A stretch of 64,000 nt of DNA from Roridomyces roridus (GCA_029378245.1 JARKIF010000002.1:2356001-2420000); one strand, 5' to 3'; positions 32,528 through 45,729 are shown, counted from the stretch's first letter. The notes: generated by a model from the sequence alone, not told the origin. Translations and numbers: made by a program.

Positions 32528-32876
32528 AAGGAGGAGCGGCCGAGAGCCGTTTCTCTGAAGAGTCTAAGAATGAGAGTGGATTTGGAAGTGTTTAGGCGGC
32601 TTTGGTCTCTTACAGGAGAAGAGAGCGTATATACTCCCAGTGTTTCGCCAGTTCCTGGAAAGCGTTTGCGAGCCCTTGCTGCGAGTAATTGCAACCCTTG
32701 CGCGCAACCCGAGTAAATTGGAGTTGCTTGCTTGCTTCCGTTCAAGGCTTCACGGCAGTGATCAATTCTCGTTGCCACATTACATTCCACTCTTTTACAG
32801 GGAGCCCACCCACCGACCCTTCTGCTCCATCCTTCTGGACTCCAGGACAACTCCAGGAGCCTTTTCGGAGTCTCCC
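32528..32876. promoter_or_regulatory. 349-bp divergent promoter, phosphatase / chitin synthase
   Basis: The largest divergent intergenic region in the window. A TATA-like gcgtatatactccc lies near 32625, and the chitin synthase side is pyrimidine-rich. I see no gene in it. Confidence 0.5.
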
Positions 32877-35800
32877 ATGGCCATTCGCTTTCAGACGCAG
32901 TACGACTTTACTGACGTCCCCATCCCCACACAACGACCACCAATCCCTTCTGGCACCACAGTCCGTCGTGCCAAGACCCTCACTCGTCCCGAGCGTGGTG
33001 TCGCTCCTGTTCCTCTCATAAACCCGCCCGCCTTCCCCTCCAGCACAAGCCACACGCCCCAGTATGTCGGCTCAGATGCCTGGCGCATCGCCTCCCTCGT
33101 CCTCACCTTCTGGGCCCCCGATGTCCTGCTCAGCAGTTTCGGTGGCATGCGCGATCCCAACATCCGCCAGGCCTGGCGTGAAAAGGTCGCCTTGTGCACT
33201 ATCGTCGCTGGGCTCTGCGCCATTATAGCCTTCATCACCGTCGGCTTCCAGAGAGTGCTCTGCTCGAGCACAGAGGCCACCACCAGCCGTTTCATTGCAG
33301 TGGACTCGGCCCCAGGCACCCTCTCAGTCCAGGGCATCGTTTACAACATCACCAAGGCGCAGGTTCCCGCCAATGTCTCCCTCACGAACGCCGCAAAGAT
33401 CCCCGGCCAGGACATCACTGCTTTCTTCACCCGAGATGCCGCCGATTTTCCAAAGTGCTCCGGGGTCACCTCCCGTGTTGCTCTCGACACTCCCTGCAGC
33501 ACCGTCACCCCCTGCCAGCTCTCCAAACCGTCGGTCAACACCTTTCACACCCTCGGTTTCGTCAACACCGGATTCATTGCGGGTTACTCCTGGGAACAGG
33601 TTGGGCAGCTCCCGAACTACATTGTTCTTGACGGCGCTGTTCTTAATATGACCACCTACATGTTAAATCATCCCACTCCCATTCCTTCCGATCCCGTTGA
33701 CAATGCCCTTCGCACCCTTCTCAATGGCCCCGACACTGCCAGTGGGAAGGATGGCACCCGTCTCTTTTCCTCCAGGGCTGCCCTTAAATCAGCCATTCCC
33801 TGCCTCCAGCAGCGTTACTTTGCGGGAAACATTGACAAAATCACACCGGGATGCTTCATTACCGACCTCGTCCTTTATGTCGGCCTAGGCGTCATCCTCA
33901 CGCTCGTCTTGATCCGCTTCATCATGGCCCTCTGGTTTAGATGGTACTTGTCGGGCCGTCTCGCCGGCAACCCCGACCGCGAAACCCTCGACCGCTCTGC
34001 CATTAGCCCGGCAGTCATGCCCGGTGGGGCCAATCTTTCCGTTAACAACAAGAACGGAACCGCTCCTTGGGCCAACGGCGGCCCCAAGGGTAAGCTCACC
34101 AAAGGTGGCGCAGTGAAGCCGTCCCAATCCCTCGCTTCCTCCGCTTCCAGCGGCACCCTCGTGAATTCGGAATCAGCCCCCATCATGAGTCTAGCCCAGA
34201 TAGGCGCAGAGCTCTTTGCTGTCTGCCTCGTCACCTGTTATTCCGAGGGCGAAGACTCGATACGGACAACGCTGGATGCCATCTCCAAAACCAACTATTC
34301 CGACGCGCGCAAACTTCTGTTTATCGTCGCTGATGGCATGATTACGGGTGCCGGCGAGAAGCGCAGCACTCCAGACCTGTGTGTCGGTCTTCTTGACGCC
34401 GATCCCCGCTTTGGTGAACCGATTCCCATGAGTTACGAGTCGGTGGGCTCTGGTGCCAAGGCCCAGAACCGTGCAATGGTGTATGCTGGTCATTACAGTG
34501 CGTTTGGCGTTCCAGTCTTCTTGTCAAATACTGAACAATTCTTCAGCTGTGGCAGGACGGCGTACCCCCACTGTCATCATCGTCAAGTGTGGGACGGAGG
34601 CCGAGGCCGCGTCTGACAAAAAACCCGGCAATCGTGGCAAGCGCGACAGCCAGCTCATCCTCATGAACTTTTTCTCTCGCGTCACGTATAACGACCGTAT
34701 GACTCCGCTTGACTTTGACCTTTTCCGGAAAATACATATCCTCATGGGCGTGACACCAGATTTCTTCGAAGTCTGTTTGATGGTATGTCGCTCTTGACGT
34801 TGACAAATATACGGCGCTGACTGTGGGGCACGCAGGTGGACGCTGACACTACCGTGTTTCCTGAATCGCTGCGGCACCTGGTCAATTGCATGCATCACGA
34901 CCAAATGATTATGGGGGTCTGTGGCGAGACCCGAATAGCGAACAAGCGAACGTCCTGGGTGACCGCCATACAGGTGTTCGAGTACTTCATCTCGCACCAC
35001 CTTGCCAAGGCCTTCGAGTCGGTGTTTGGTGGTGTTACCTGTCTTCCCGGGTGTTTTTCCATGTTCAGGCTTAAAGCGCGGAGATCCACCGGCGACGACT
35101 GGGTTCCGCTCATTATCAAGCCCGAGATTGTCAAGGAATATAGCCAGAGCGAGGTCACGACGCTTCACCAGAAGAATCTCTTGCTGCTCGGCGAGGATCG
35201 TTTCTTGACCACGATCCTCCTCCGTACATTCCCGAACCGGAAGATGATGTTCCTACCTCAAGCGCGATGCCGGACGCTTGTACCGGACACATTCTCTGTC
35301 TTGCTGTCACAACGCCGAAGATGGATCAACTCGACCATTCACAACCTCATGGAGCTTGTCCTTGTGCGCAACCTGTGCGGCACGTTTTGCTTCAGCATGC
35401 AATTCGTTGTCTTCATGGACCTCCTCGGCACCGTCGTCCTGCCCATTGCCATCGCGCTCACTTACATCCTGATCGTTGGTACGGCACTGTCACCGCCCAA
35501 AACTTTCGAAGAGGCGATCCCCGTGATACTCCTTGTGGCTGTCCTGGGTCTTCCCGGAATACTCATTCTTCTCACGACTGGCAAAATCGTGTATGTGTTC
35601 TGGATGCTGATATATCTGGTTGCGCTACCCGTGTGGAATTTCTTGCTTCCGGTGTACGCATTCTGGCACTTTGATGACTTTTCATGGGGAGAAACGAGGT
35701 AAATTCCATTTGTTCTTGTCTTGCTACTACTGTTCTGAACATTTCGCAGGAAAGTGGAGGGTGAAACGAAAGATGAAGGTCATGGCGGCGGCGGTGGTAA

Positions 35801-36446
35801 AGTGGGAGAAGCAGTGCCGATGCGGCGATGGGAAGACTGGGAACGTTCGCGGTTGCGCAAGCTTCGCCGGGAAGAACGGAGACGGAGAGACTTTGAGCGC
35901 ATGCACCCAACAGGCTACTTTGCTGGGGAGGGCGACTTGCTTGCAGCGCACGATACTCGCAGCCAGTTCGATGGCTCCGACACCATGTCGTTATCCTCAT
36001 CGGACGATGACCACTGGGGCCCCCAGATCGGCGGGTACAATGAACACAATGTCAAGTACCCGCCGCCACCCGTTGCTTTACTTCTGCCGCCAGATCGACA
36101 GCTGGATTCGGCGCAGACACTAGATAGCAAGGAGTTGGAAGCGATGCTCGAGATGGGCTTTGACGACGACCCCAAGCACCCGCCATCACAAATGGCGCGT
36201 TATCAGCTAACAGATTCTGCGGCTTCGTCATCGGCGCAGCTGGCGAACGTACGTGGAAACGGGTACGCTCCACTGACCCTCTCACCTACAAGCCAGCAGC
36301 ATCAGCCGCTACCCGACGTCTTTTCACCGACAACCCCTACGGGACCTGGACGAGACGCAACACGAGCGACTTCCCCTGTACGGCGTGGCACAGGCGAACA
36401 ACGGTATGGTCCGCTGGGGCCGCTAGATCCTACGACACGATTCTAG
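32877..36446 (+). CDS. Class IV (Chs3-type) chitin synthase
   Basis: Plasma-membrane glycosyltransferase making cell-wall chitin from UDP-GlcNAc. Exons 32877..34497, 34547..34782, 34836..35698 and 35750..36446 give 1138 residues, all in frame. Two N-terminal spans ([32 protein letters not shown]) and a third near residue 330 precede the catalytic core. Core motifs are [34 protein letters not shown] and [39 protein letters not shown] leads into the C-terminal spans. The core is closest to yeast Chs3 and there is no myosin motor, hence class IV. A hydrophilic tail of about 230 residues (acidic, Pro/Ser-rich) follows and could serve in trafficking or phosphorylation. It is the largest undamaged gene next to the damaged interval. 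Confidence 0.95.
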
Positions 36447-36697
36447 TTCTGCCTCTCTCTGCCACGCTATACCCCCGCACGTTATACATCCTCGGATTTG
36501 CCGTCGAGTAATATATAATACCCTCGCATTTTTGTTCGCACTCCTCTGCTGCATCGTCCTTGTGTATATCGCATCAACTACACTCTTTTCACGACTAGGA
36601 ATAAAATTGGATTAGATTTCGGCCATCACTTTTCTGTGTCCAAATTAGGCAGTGAATAACTCTCTGAATCTCTCTCTCTAAATCGCGCCTTTTCGTC

Positions 36698-39213
36698 ATG
36701 TCGCGGCCGTTGGCAACGTTGCCGTCGCCCTTGCTCGATGGTAAGTCATTAGTTGACTCGACGCGCCATGACTGAAGAGCACAGAAATCGTCGCAAACAC
36801 TCTCCTGTTGGCGCCTTCTTTGCGCATCGTATTCCTTTGCAATTTAGGTCGACTGCTCCACGCCTCGGCCGTGCGTGTCATCTTCGACACCCTCTCGCTG
36901 TCGGACGAGGCAGCTCAAAGTTCCGGCGCCGCTTTCACCGTCCTGGACAACCCTAGTCGATATGCCTCCAGCGTCAAGACGCTCCTTGTATCCGATCCTA
37001 CCCTCCCGTCCGGCGCGTCCCTTGGCGAACCGCTTCGACCCCTCGATGCAGACCTTCTTTATCGTATTCTTCACGTCTGTACCGACATCGAGGCCCTGAA
37101 GTGGTCAAGCTCTTTTCCGCCTCCCGACGGCTTGTGCGAGGTTCGTTCTTCTGCTGTAAAATACTGCGTCGTCTTTATGGATTCTTCGCAGGTGCTGGCC
37201 AAATACAACCCGCGTCTTGGCCGGGTCGCATTTGGGCCGTCATCCCTGTCCCCTTCCCGGTCCACTCTGGCCAAGTGGGATGCCCCGTCTCTCCCACTCC
37301 TGACCGGACACCCTCTCACGTGTCTGCATATTTGTCGTCTCTCGCAAGCGGGAGCGCGCGCATTCTCCGCGTTTCTGAACAAACTTGGCGAAGAGTCTGT
37401 TTTGGAATGTCTGAACATTGATTTCATTTGGTTGGATGATTCTCTGTGCGAGAAGATCGTTGGCGCTGGTCGAAAAACCCTTCAAAAGCTCACTCTTTCG
37501 ACAAGCGGGACCAAACTGACTGACAAGGGCATCGTCTCGATTCTCGAAGGATGCGATGCCTTGGAGGAACTTGTTTTGGATGAAGTGCAGGGTGTGTGTA
37601 TCAATCGACAGACTGTATCTTGTTCTCATTCATCTTACAGGCCGACTGAGTCGCACGCTCTGGACAAAACCGGCGTTCCCCTCGGGTTTCAAGGCCCTGC
37701 GTGTAGTTGTTGCTGAAAGGGGTCCACATCACTCTTGGGCGGCGGACCACTTGGACTCATTGCATGCCATTCCTCTTGGTTCCCTTTCATCTCTTGATAT
37801 TGTTCGCCGAGAAGCGCCTCCTTCCCTCCATTGCGGTGTCGCCATGTACGACAGTACCGTCGACGACACAGTCGCTCTCAAACAACTCCCTCCGGCATTT
37901 ATGGACGCTCTCAAAGAACAAAAGAGCCAAATGACATCATTCCGGTGTGATTTTTGGTCTTGGTCCGTCACAGACATCAAAGTTCTCCTTGAATGTTGTC
38001 CAAAATTGAAGGTTTGTTACTCGACAGATTGTTCCTTTTGTTCCTAAGTGGCTCTAGTGCGCGCAATTGTGTTTGGACATGTCGTTTCCCAAATTGATTG
38101 GTCTCACGTCTACTTTTGCGTCACTTCCGAATCTGCACACATTGTCCGTCTCCGTCACACCCGGTCACGCGCCAGGAAAGCCACCTTCCCCAATCCTTCC
38201 GGCATTTGCTGCTGCGCCCGCATCGCTTCCGACGCCCACAGATTCCCCCGTCCTGAAATCAAAATCCGTTCTTCTTCAACTCTTGGACTTTGACCAGATG
38301 CAAACCCAGACGTCCCACTCAGAAACAGCTGGAGATCCATCTATGCCGCTTCTCAGGGACATCAAGCGGTTCGTTCGCAAGTGCCCACAGCTCCAAGTCA
38401 TAGGTGCGTATCTGGACGGGCACTTGATCCTTCCCAACCTCATGGCTCCCAGACTGGTATGGAAAGAACGGGAGAGGTTCATGGATCGTCTCGCGAGGGG
38501 CGACATCTTCTAAGATCGGCCTGAATGTTTCTGTGGAATATACTCCCCCAAGAATCACGGAGGAAGTGTTGCGAGTGATTGAAAGAGAACAGGCGGTCCA
38601 AGATGCTTTGAAGGGGTGGAGTGGGTTCGCAGAGATCGAAAGATCTGGCCACGCCTGGACTGGAGAGACCGCCGAGGCATTCGCCGCCGAACGACTTGCC
38701 GAGAAGGAAAGGGAGGAGCCGCCATCTCCTGTGGAAAGGCTCGGCAAAACACGAGAAGCCGGGAAACGAGTGAGATTGCCCTCGGTCTCAGTCTCGTCTT
38801 CTTCTGGGAGTAGCGACATTCCTCTACCTCTGACACCCACAGCCTCACCCACTCAGCACCACACCCCGATCACACCCCCATTGTCCGACTACTCCACATC
38901 TGAGGCCGACGCGGCTTGGCAAAGGCATTGCCCGCCATCCCCGTCGCATAGAAAGCGAGCACCGTCCGAACCCAGCACGCGGAACCCAGGAAACGCTACA
39001 CCGCGAACCCGCAGTGCGACGACCTCGAGTAGCAAGGATTCTGCAGGTGAACGTGGAGGCGCAGCACGAGGAGGTAAGAGCTCACGTGGGCGCGGTGGTG
39101 CCAGTACACGTGGTGCACGGAGAGCTGCGGGAAGCAACGCCGAGTCGGGACGTGGGAGAGGTGGGAAAACGCGCTCTGAGATGCGAAGGAAATCGACGAC
39201 GACGACGGTATAG
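36698..39213 (+). CDS. LRR-like protein with Arg/Gly/Ser-rich tail, unknown function
   Basis: Not recognised beyond its shape. The first exon MSRPLATLPSPLLD joins EIVANTLLLAPSLRIVFLCN. The middle has irregular leucine-rich repeats (LECLNIDFIWL, LQKLTLSTSG, LEELVLDEVQ, LSSLDIVRR, LLECCPKLK, LPNLHTLSVSV), like F-box/LRR substrate receptors but with no clear F-box. At about 38511 the frame hits TAA after RLARGDIF, while the next frame continues KIGLNVSVEYTPPRITEEVL without a gap. I therefore treat 38533..39213 as the same protein with one extra base. Its tail is acidic, then Ser/Pro-rich and ends in RGG-like repeats (GGKSSRGRGGASTRGARR). The alternative is two genes or a true stop at 38511. Confidence 0.6.
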
Positions 39214-39384
39214 TTGGAAATTCTTGCTCTTGGACAGTCAGAAGAAGTAAAAGTGTTTGTACTATCAATCAGTGAATTACATCAATATTTGATCGCACTG
39301 TCCCCATTCGCATTTCTCGCTACCGTTGTACTTGACTATATCCCTTCTCACTTCTTGAATCACACACGGTGAGCGCCAAGACCA

Positions 39385-42300
39385 ATGACAGAATCGAGAG
39401 ATGCCTTGGTACGTTCAGCAATCTGGTCCTCCTGATCCCCCTCTCAACTTCCGCAGTGGGCTGCCGGCTATGACGAGTCTGTAGAAGTCAACCAACGCGC
39501 GCTCATTGACAAGGTCCTCGCCCGATACTCTGGAGAATTCACTGTCTTTCGGGAGCTTCTACAGAACGGAGATGACGCGCAAGCGACCAGAGTGGAAATT
39601 CACTTCCAAACCGCAGGGGCTACTCAAGCGTTGCCGGATTTGAAGACAGCACTCGTAAGCTGGCTCAAAAGCGGTCCTGATATCGAATGACTCGCTTCAG
39701 TGCTCCCAGTGGGTCTTTAAGAACAACGGCCAAGCGTTTCGAAAGGAAGATTGGGACCGTTTAAAGAAGATTGGTGCGTGTACGCTGGCTTCTGTATTGG
39801 ATTGTTCACATATTCCCAATATTTAGCGGAAGGCAACCCTCAGGAAGGTACGATCCCTGGTTTCCTGACCTGACCTGACCTGACCTACCTGACCTAGATA
39901 AAATCGGTGCCTTCGGCGTTGGTGAGTTGTTGCACTTGGACAATCGAACCATGCTCACGCTTGGCAGGGTTCTATTCCTTATTTTCTGTGACCGATGACC
40001 CGTTGGTCAAGTCTGGAGGTATGACTCCACCGTCCTCTCTCAAGAGCACCGATTCACGTCTGCAGACCAATGGATGGGGTTTTACTGGAAGGACAGCAAG
40101 GACCAAGTTAGTCTTCAATTGTTTGAGCATGCGCCCGAATAATCGGTCATTAGTTATTTGCCCGGCGAGGCACTCTGCCACCCTCAGAAGAGGACCCCAG
40201 TCGCATCTGGACCTCGTTCGAGATGCCCTTGAGGCAACCCATCCCCATGCCGGTAGCCTTTGATTTTACGCGCTTCCTCGCGTCGTCTATAACGTTCATG
40301 ACACATCTGGCTGAAGTCAGCGTCTACTTCGACGACAAGCGACTCGTACGCTTAAAGAAAGAAACTGGAATTCCCAAAGCTCTGGCTGTGCCAAAGGGTC
40401 TCCAGAGCCGCAGTGGTTTGGGAATGATGCAAGTAACAGGCGTCAACTCTACCTGTAGGAGATCTCCGGTTTGCGGGATATAGCTGCGCTGACCACTCAA
40501 GACAGCTCTACGGATCCAAGCAGACACTATGCGCTGCGTGTACTCGTCTGGTTCAGAACGGCCTAAACCCACGGTTGTGAAGCAAACCAAACCCTCAAGT
40601 GCCCCTCTCCTGGGTTTCAGTTGGTTTAGCAGCTTTGGTGCTACTACACCCCAACGTGCCACAACGCCTCTCCCTCCAGCGCCAGAGGAAGTTGTAGACC
40701 CTCTAACAATAAACGAAACGAGTGTTTCATTATCAATCTATTCCGCCCAGGTAGATGTGCGTTTGGATAAACAACTTGCAGCCGAGCTGCATAGATCGAC
40801 CAAGAAGAACCCGCCAACCAAAGTCAAATATGAGCTCATATACGTAAGTTCCTTCGTGAAGGACGGCCAACCTCCAAGATGACAGCGAACGTTAGACAGC
40901 GAAAGACGAATACGATGCCAGCAAGAAAGAAGATGAGCAGCAGACTTTTGCCACAGGTAGTATCTTTCAAGGCTTGCGCGCAGATATCGAAGGGTAGGAC
41001 TTTCCATGTAGGGCATGCAGCATTTTTTCAATTCTCTCAGAACTGGATCTGCACGTGTTTTCATTGGCCATGCCACGGGACAGACGACTGGTTTAGGTGG
41101 ACACATGGCCAGCCGTTTCATTCCGACGGTCGAACGAGAGTCTATCGACCTTATGTACCCATTTTTCTCCCTTCACTTGGATTCTTGACTGATTTCTTTG
41201 TTCCAGGGACAGGAACGTTGCCATGTGGAACAAAGAATTGCTTTGGGTTGGCGGTTTCCTTGCTAGGACCGCGTACGAACGGGAGCTCGCCGATGTGAAC
41301 GAGTTATGGAACGGAGCCATACAACCAGGGTCTCCTTCATCCAAGGACTCGGATATCCGCTCTTGGCTTCAGGGTCGGGCGCTTCACGCTCTCAAATTCT
41401 TCACTTTCCATCAGTCAACGCCTTCTATGGATGTATCAGCCCTCCTTGAAGCCGCCTTTTTCTCTTGCGCCCCTGATCTTCCGTTGATCTCGACCAACGG
41501 AGTCGGTCCCGCATCTACGGTGCGCTTACCGGATCCCGCGTTCGCGTTCCTTAAAGAACTTCGAGTAATACCGGACGACGTTGTCGCAAGCGCCCCCACC
41601 ATGGTGCAAACTCTCAAGAGTCGCGGTTTGGTGAAGCCGATCGTTTTTCAAGACGTGTTGAGCGAACTGCGCTCCCATCCATTGGCTGAGGCAGATATGG
41701 TCGCCTGCTTGAACTGGTGGATCAAGATGCAGAGTACTACGAGTCCTGACAGGCAACACCAATTGTTGTCGATACGGGCAGAACTGCTGAGTGCCGCAGT
41801 GTTGATCCTTGGTACGCCGGGGAGTACCGAAGAGCGGATAATACAACTTGGCGGAATCAAGACTTTCATGAATCCCAGGAGTCTCATCCCGCTCGACGGA
41901 CCGCTTCCCAACGACCTCCTCCCCGTCAGCATCAGCAAACAATTGCCCATCGCCTCCATTGCGGCAGCATTCCCATGGACCGAGCTCTCAATCGTGGAGT
42001 GGCTGCGCTATGTGTGCGGCCCCTTGGTGACAGGCCCGACTTGTCCTGTGAATTTCAATCTCAAGCTTTCGGCTCCATGGGCCGAACGTATCATCATGAT
42101 CATCACTGCGGCTTGGCCGTCTTTATCAAACGATCACAAGAGCCAAATCGTGGCTGTCCTCAAAGATGTGCCTTGTATACCGACATCCGGCGGGTTGAAA
42201 GTTCCACCAGAAGCCTATTTCCTCCAGGCAGACCTGTTCCATTCTCTTCCGGTGGTTATGTTTCCTTCTGGAACACCAATCAAAACTGCTCAAGAGAAAG

Positions 42301-45300
42301 TCCTCCAAGCGCTCGGGGTGCGAAAACACGTTGATCTACAAGTAGTTTTTGACCGGCAAGTCCTTGCTTGTGTTCATCCTCTGATATTGAATGGTGTTGA
42401 TAGGATGGTCAAAACAAACGAATGGTCCATCTTCGAGTTAACCAAGTACCTTGTCGACGTGAAATCTGTGATTGACCCCAGTTCTTTCACGATTTTGATT
42501 GCTCATCGTCCATGTAGTCCTTGACCGCCGCCGAATGGTCGAAACTAACAATGACGGCGGCTTTCCTCAAGGAGGTGCAGCCGGGAGATGGCGACCAGAA
42601 GAAGAAACAATATCTCGCGAAGCAGCTGTACGAACCAGTCGATATATTGCGGCAACTGGGACTGCCTATAATTGATTGGGGGGAGCACAAATGGCGGGCA
42701 TCGTCCGACCAGGGTTCGTGAGCACACTCGATCGCTCGCATTGCTGATCGTTTCTCAGCCAAACTGCTATTCGACTTGGGACTAATAAGATTTCCACCGT
42801 TGAAGCAACTGATCAGTCTGTGTGCCTCTCCGGATGCCAAGGTGACACCAGTCATCATCCATACTACTTATTGCTTACTGTGGCTAGATTCGACCGATAG
42901 CCCTCAAGTATCTCCTGGACAACATGGGCACACGCTACACCGATTACAGTCCAGCCGACTTTTACGAGATACCTTACCTTCCCGCTCTCAAAGATGGGGC
43001 CCCGGTCATGGGCACTCCCAAGGATGTTTTCTCGACCCCTGATTGGACTGTTTTTGGATTCCAAACTTTCGCGCCTCAGGCTCAACCAGACGCGGCTCTC
43101 AAGTTGAAAATTCAGCAACACCCTCCGACCAGCCAATTGGTGCAACGACTTCGTGCCACACCGCCGAAAGACGAACTTGAAGCTCGCAAGTGGTTTACTG
43201 TCTTGGCAACACGCATTCCCGGTTTGTTTGTGCTTGCTGATGCCACGTGATCTAATGCCTCATAGATTTCTCAAGCACCCAGCTTGGACAGTTGTCGCAA
43301 CTTCCCATGGTTCCAGTCCGAGCCTCAGACTCAGACGCTGTTCGCTGGCTCCCTCCGACGCAGTGTTTCTTTGCTTCCAAAGAAAATACGAAATTCCACT
43401 CGAAACTCTTCGTGTTTGTTGATTTCGGAACTGCGGCGAATGGGTTTCTCAGTGCTTGCGGAACCAAGAGCTCGCCCAGCATTGAAGAAGTGAGCCTCAT
43501 GCTCTTATCCAACCCACACAGATTTTACGAACTATCGGACGGACCAAACAAGTCAGTGGTGCCTTGACATTGGAGCGTGATTGTTTGATTCCTTCCGTAG
43601 CTTTCTGGCAGAACTTCGGAACATAGCAAGTGCGCCGCGAGATGCACGAGTCTTTGACTTCGAGATTTCTAACTTGTCATGATAGTCAATCACCGGCAAA
43701 TTTCATCCGCGACCTTGGCCAAGCTAAGGAAGGCTCCTATACTGCTCGGAACCCTGCGCCAGGGGTCTGCAGATTTGGACGAAGAGGAAAAGGACCTCAA
43801 ATATGATCTCAAGAGACCTGATGAAATCGTACTAGTCGATGATACTAACGCCCTCCAGTACTTTGGCGACTATTTGTTCACCGCCCCACAAGAAGACATT
43901 CTCGAAGGTCTGATCCCTACTTTCTCATGATCCCCGTCCGACTATCTCTCCACAGAGTTCTATGAGCGGCTTGGGTCGCGGAGACTCAGCTCCCTGGTCA
44001 AGGAGGAATACAAAACTACCGCGGAAATCAAGGACTCGCGCACGGCTGCTGACATACGTGCCCTGATCTTGGAGCGCCTTCCACTGTTCCTCCATGAACA
44101 TACCCATGCGCGGACCAGAGTCAGTTTCAATTGGTTGAACTCTGATGCCCACTTTATTGTCACGACATTTGGCAAACTTTCGGTGACCAAGACTCTGAAT
44201 TTCGGCGACATCCGCAAATCGCGGACGCAGGAAGCGTCAGCGGTTGCAAAGAGAGTCGGAGCGGGTCCCATTCATTTATGGTACGCGTGCGGATTTGATG
44301 TGGCACTCACTGATACCGAATTCAGGCTTGCTGGAAATACGATTGTGGATCTATACGAGTGGGTCGTCTGGCTCGGATTTCTGATTTTCTCAAAAAATAA
44401 TCTTGACAGAGTGGCTACATCTCTCAATCGCCTCTTGTTTGACTCTCCCAAGACGAATGATGCGCTCTTATTCATGACCATTCTCTCGACGGATTTAAAG
44501 GCTCTGAAAAGAAGGGGATATAACGGCACGCCCATAAATATTTTCAGGAACCGTACTCACTCTATTTCTAGTGGACAGAATCTTGAGGCAGCAGAATGCA
44601 CTGCGTCAAGCGGCATTGGAAGAGGCGAGGCAGAATAATGCTCAGCTCATGTCCAAGCCACCACCACCGATGCCGAAGACGACGACGACGGATCTTGCGC
44701 CGCCTAGTCTCGAGAAATCTCCACATCCGGAAACAGCGCCTGTATCACCGCCCGAGCCCAAACCGCGTCCGCCGAGTATGATGGGATCTTTCCAGCAACT
44801 CAAACGGAAGTTGAACCTGCATTCGGAGAAGAGCGGTTCTTCTGCGCCTGAAGCGGAGTCGGCGCCTTCTGCTCCCGGGCCTTCAAAAGTATCGGGACCA
44901 AAAGCGCCGACCAAGGCAGTGACTCCGCTAAGCCATATCTGTGCGCCATATGCTTTGTGCTCATCGTCTTCTCACCTTTGCCGTAGCTTCAAATATAGAC
45001 ATGGCTATCCAGGCTTGCCGACCCGAGTCTGGGAACCTGTTAAGGAACAGGGAAGAGATGCAACAGGTACAAGAATCGTTGAATGAAGGGTACTGCGATA
45101 TTTCTGGGCGCGCGGGAGATCTCAAAGTTGTCGGAGAGATAGGAGGTGTGAAAGTATACGTCTCTCAAGGTATGTGCCTGCCAATTATAGCTGCTGTCAT
45201 TCATTTTGTGTGCAGAGGTTCCGGAACCACACAAACTCATACCGACGAAATACGATGCAGTTGGGCGCTTCGTACCGATGATGACCGTTCTGGCCCAAGT

Positions 45301-45729
45301 GTACAATCTTCCACTCACCAGTTTGCACATCTTTTACGACCTCGACGGAGGATTGATAGCGTTTAACCGTGGTGGGAGCATTTTCTTCAATCTGCGTTAT
45401 TATGAGGCCTGGCGTGAGTATCCATTTCAATTGATCTCGGTTTCTGATCCGATTCTCGGTAGACGACGCCGATGTTAAAGCTGGACGACTCCAGGGTGCA
45501 TACATATCATGGTATGGTGGTTCCAATGCTCGGATTTTTCCCTCTGACCTCTCCAGGTATTTCACTCTGGCTCATGAAGTGGCGCATAACTTGGTGCACC
45601 CACACAATTCCGAGTGAGTTTTGTTTCGGGCAATGTTACCACCGTTGACGACCCGCCCGCAGACACGAGTTTTATTTCTCTGCGATTGCTGAAAAGCATT
45701 TCATGCGGTTTGCGACAAGTATTTCATAG
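39385..45729 (+). CDS. DUF3684 protein: GHKL (HSP90/sacsin-like) ATPase with C-terminal HExxH motif
   Basis: About 27 short introns and roughly 1670 residues, all exons joining in phase. The N-terminus, MTESRDALWAAGYDES, leads into a Bergerat ATP-binding fold: RELLQNGDDAQATRVEIHF (N box) and DKIGAFGVGFYSLFSVTDD (G1 box), as in sacsin and HSP90. The DUF3684 body follows (ALAVPKGLQSRSGLGMMQVT; FIGHATGQTTG; VSFNWLNSDAHFIVTTFGKL). A Pro-rich linker near residue 1430 precedes a C-terminal region with GGSIFFNLRYYEAW and YFTLAHEVAHNLVHPHNSEH, an HExxH zinc-metallopeptidase-like motif. The family is fungal; the function is unknown. A chaperone or protein-remodelling role is inference from the ATPase fold. 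Introns 42356..42403 and 44526..44571 fit GC donors. Confidence 0.85.
39864..39897 (+). repeat. Tandem CTGAC pentamers inside DUF3684 intron 4
   Basis: Within the 50-bp intron 39848..39897 the branch-site-like pentamer CTGAC occurs five times (39865, 39870, 39875, 39880, 39889), ending directly at the CTAG acceptor. CTGAC/CTAAC is the usual fungal branch consensus, so the repeat is made of candidate branch sites. Confidence 0.75.
42356..42403 (+). other. GC-AG intron in the DUF3684 gene
   Basis: CG|GCAAGT donor, TTGATAG acceptor, 48 bp. Removal gives VFDRMVKTNEWSIFELTKYL. It has no in-frame stop, so retention is also possible. Confidence 0.6.
44526..44571 (+). other. Probable GC-AG intron in the DUF3684 gene
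   Basis: No GT is available near the boundary; G|GCACGC...TTTCTAG restores RRGYN to VDRILRQQN in phase. Confidence 0.5.

Noticed and set aside
32528..32876. Separate small gene between the phosphatase and chitin synthase
   Set aside because: No conserved frame; the region looks like promoter DNA and the open stretch is the upstream extension of the chitin synthase frame.
39864..39897. CRISPR-like or other direct-repeat array
   Set aside because: Unit length is 5 bp, without spacers, inside a spliceosomal intron.
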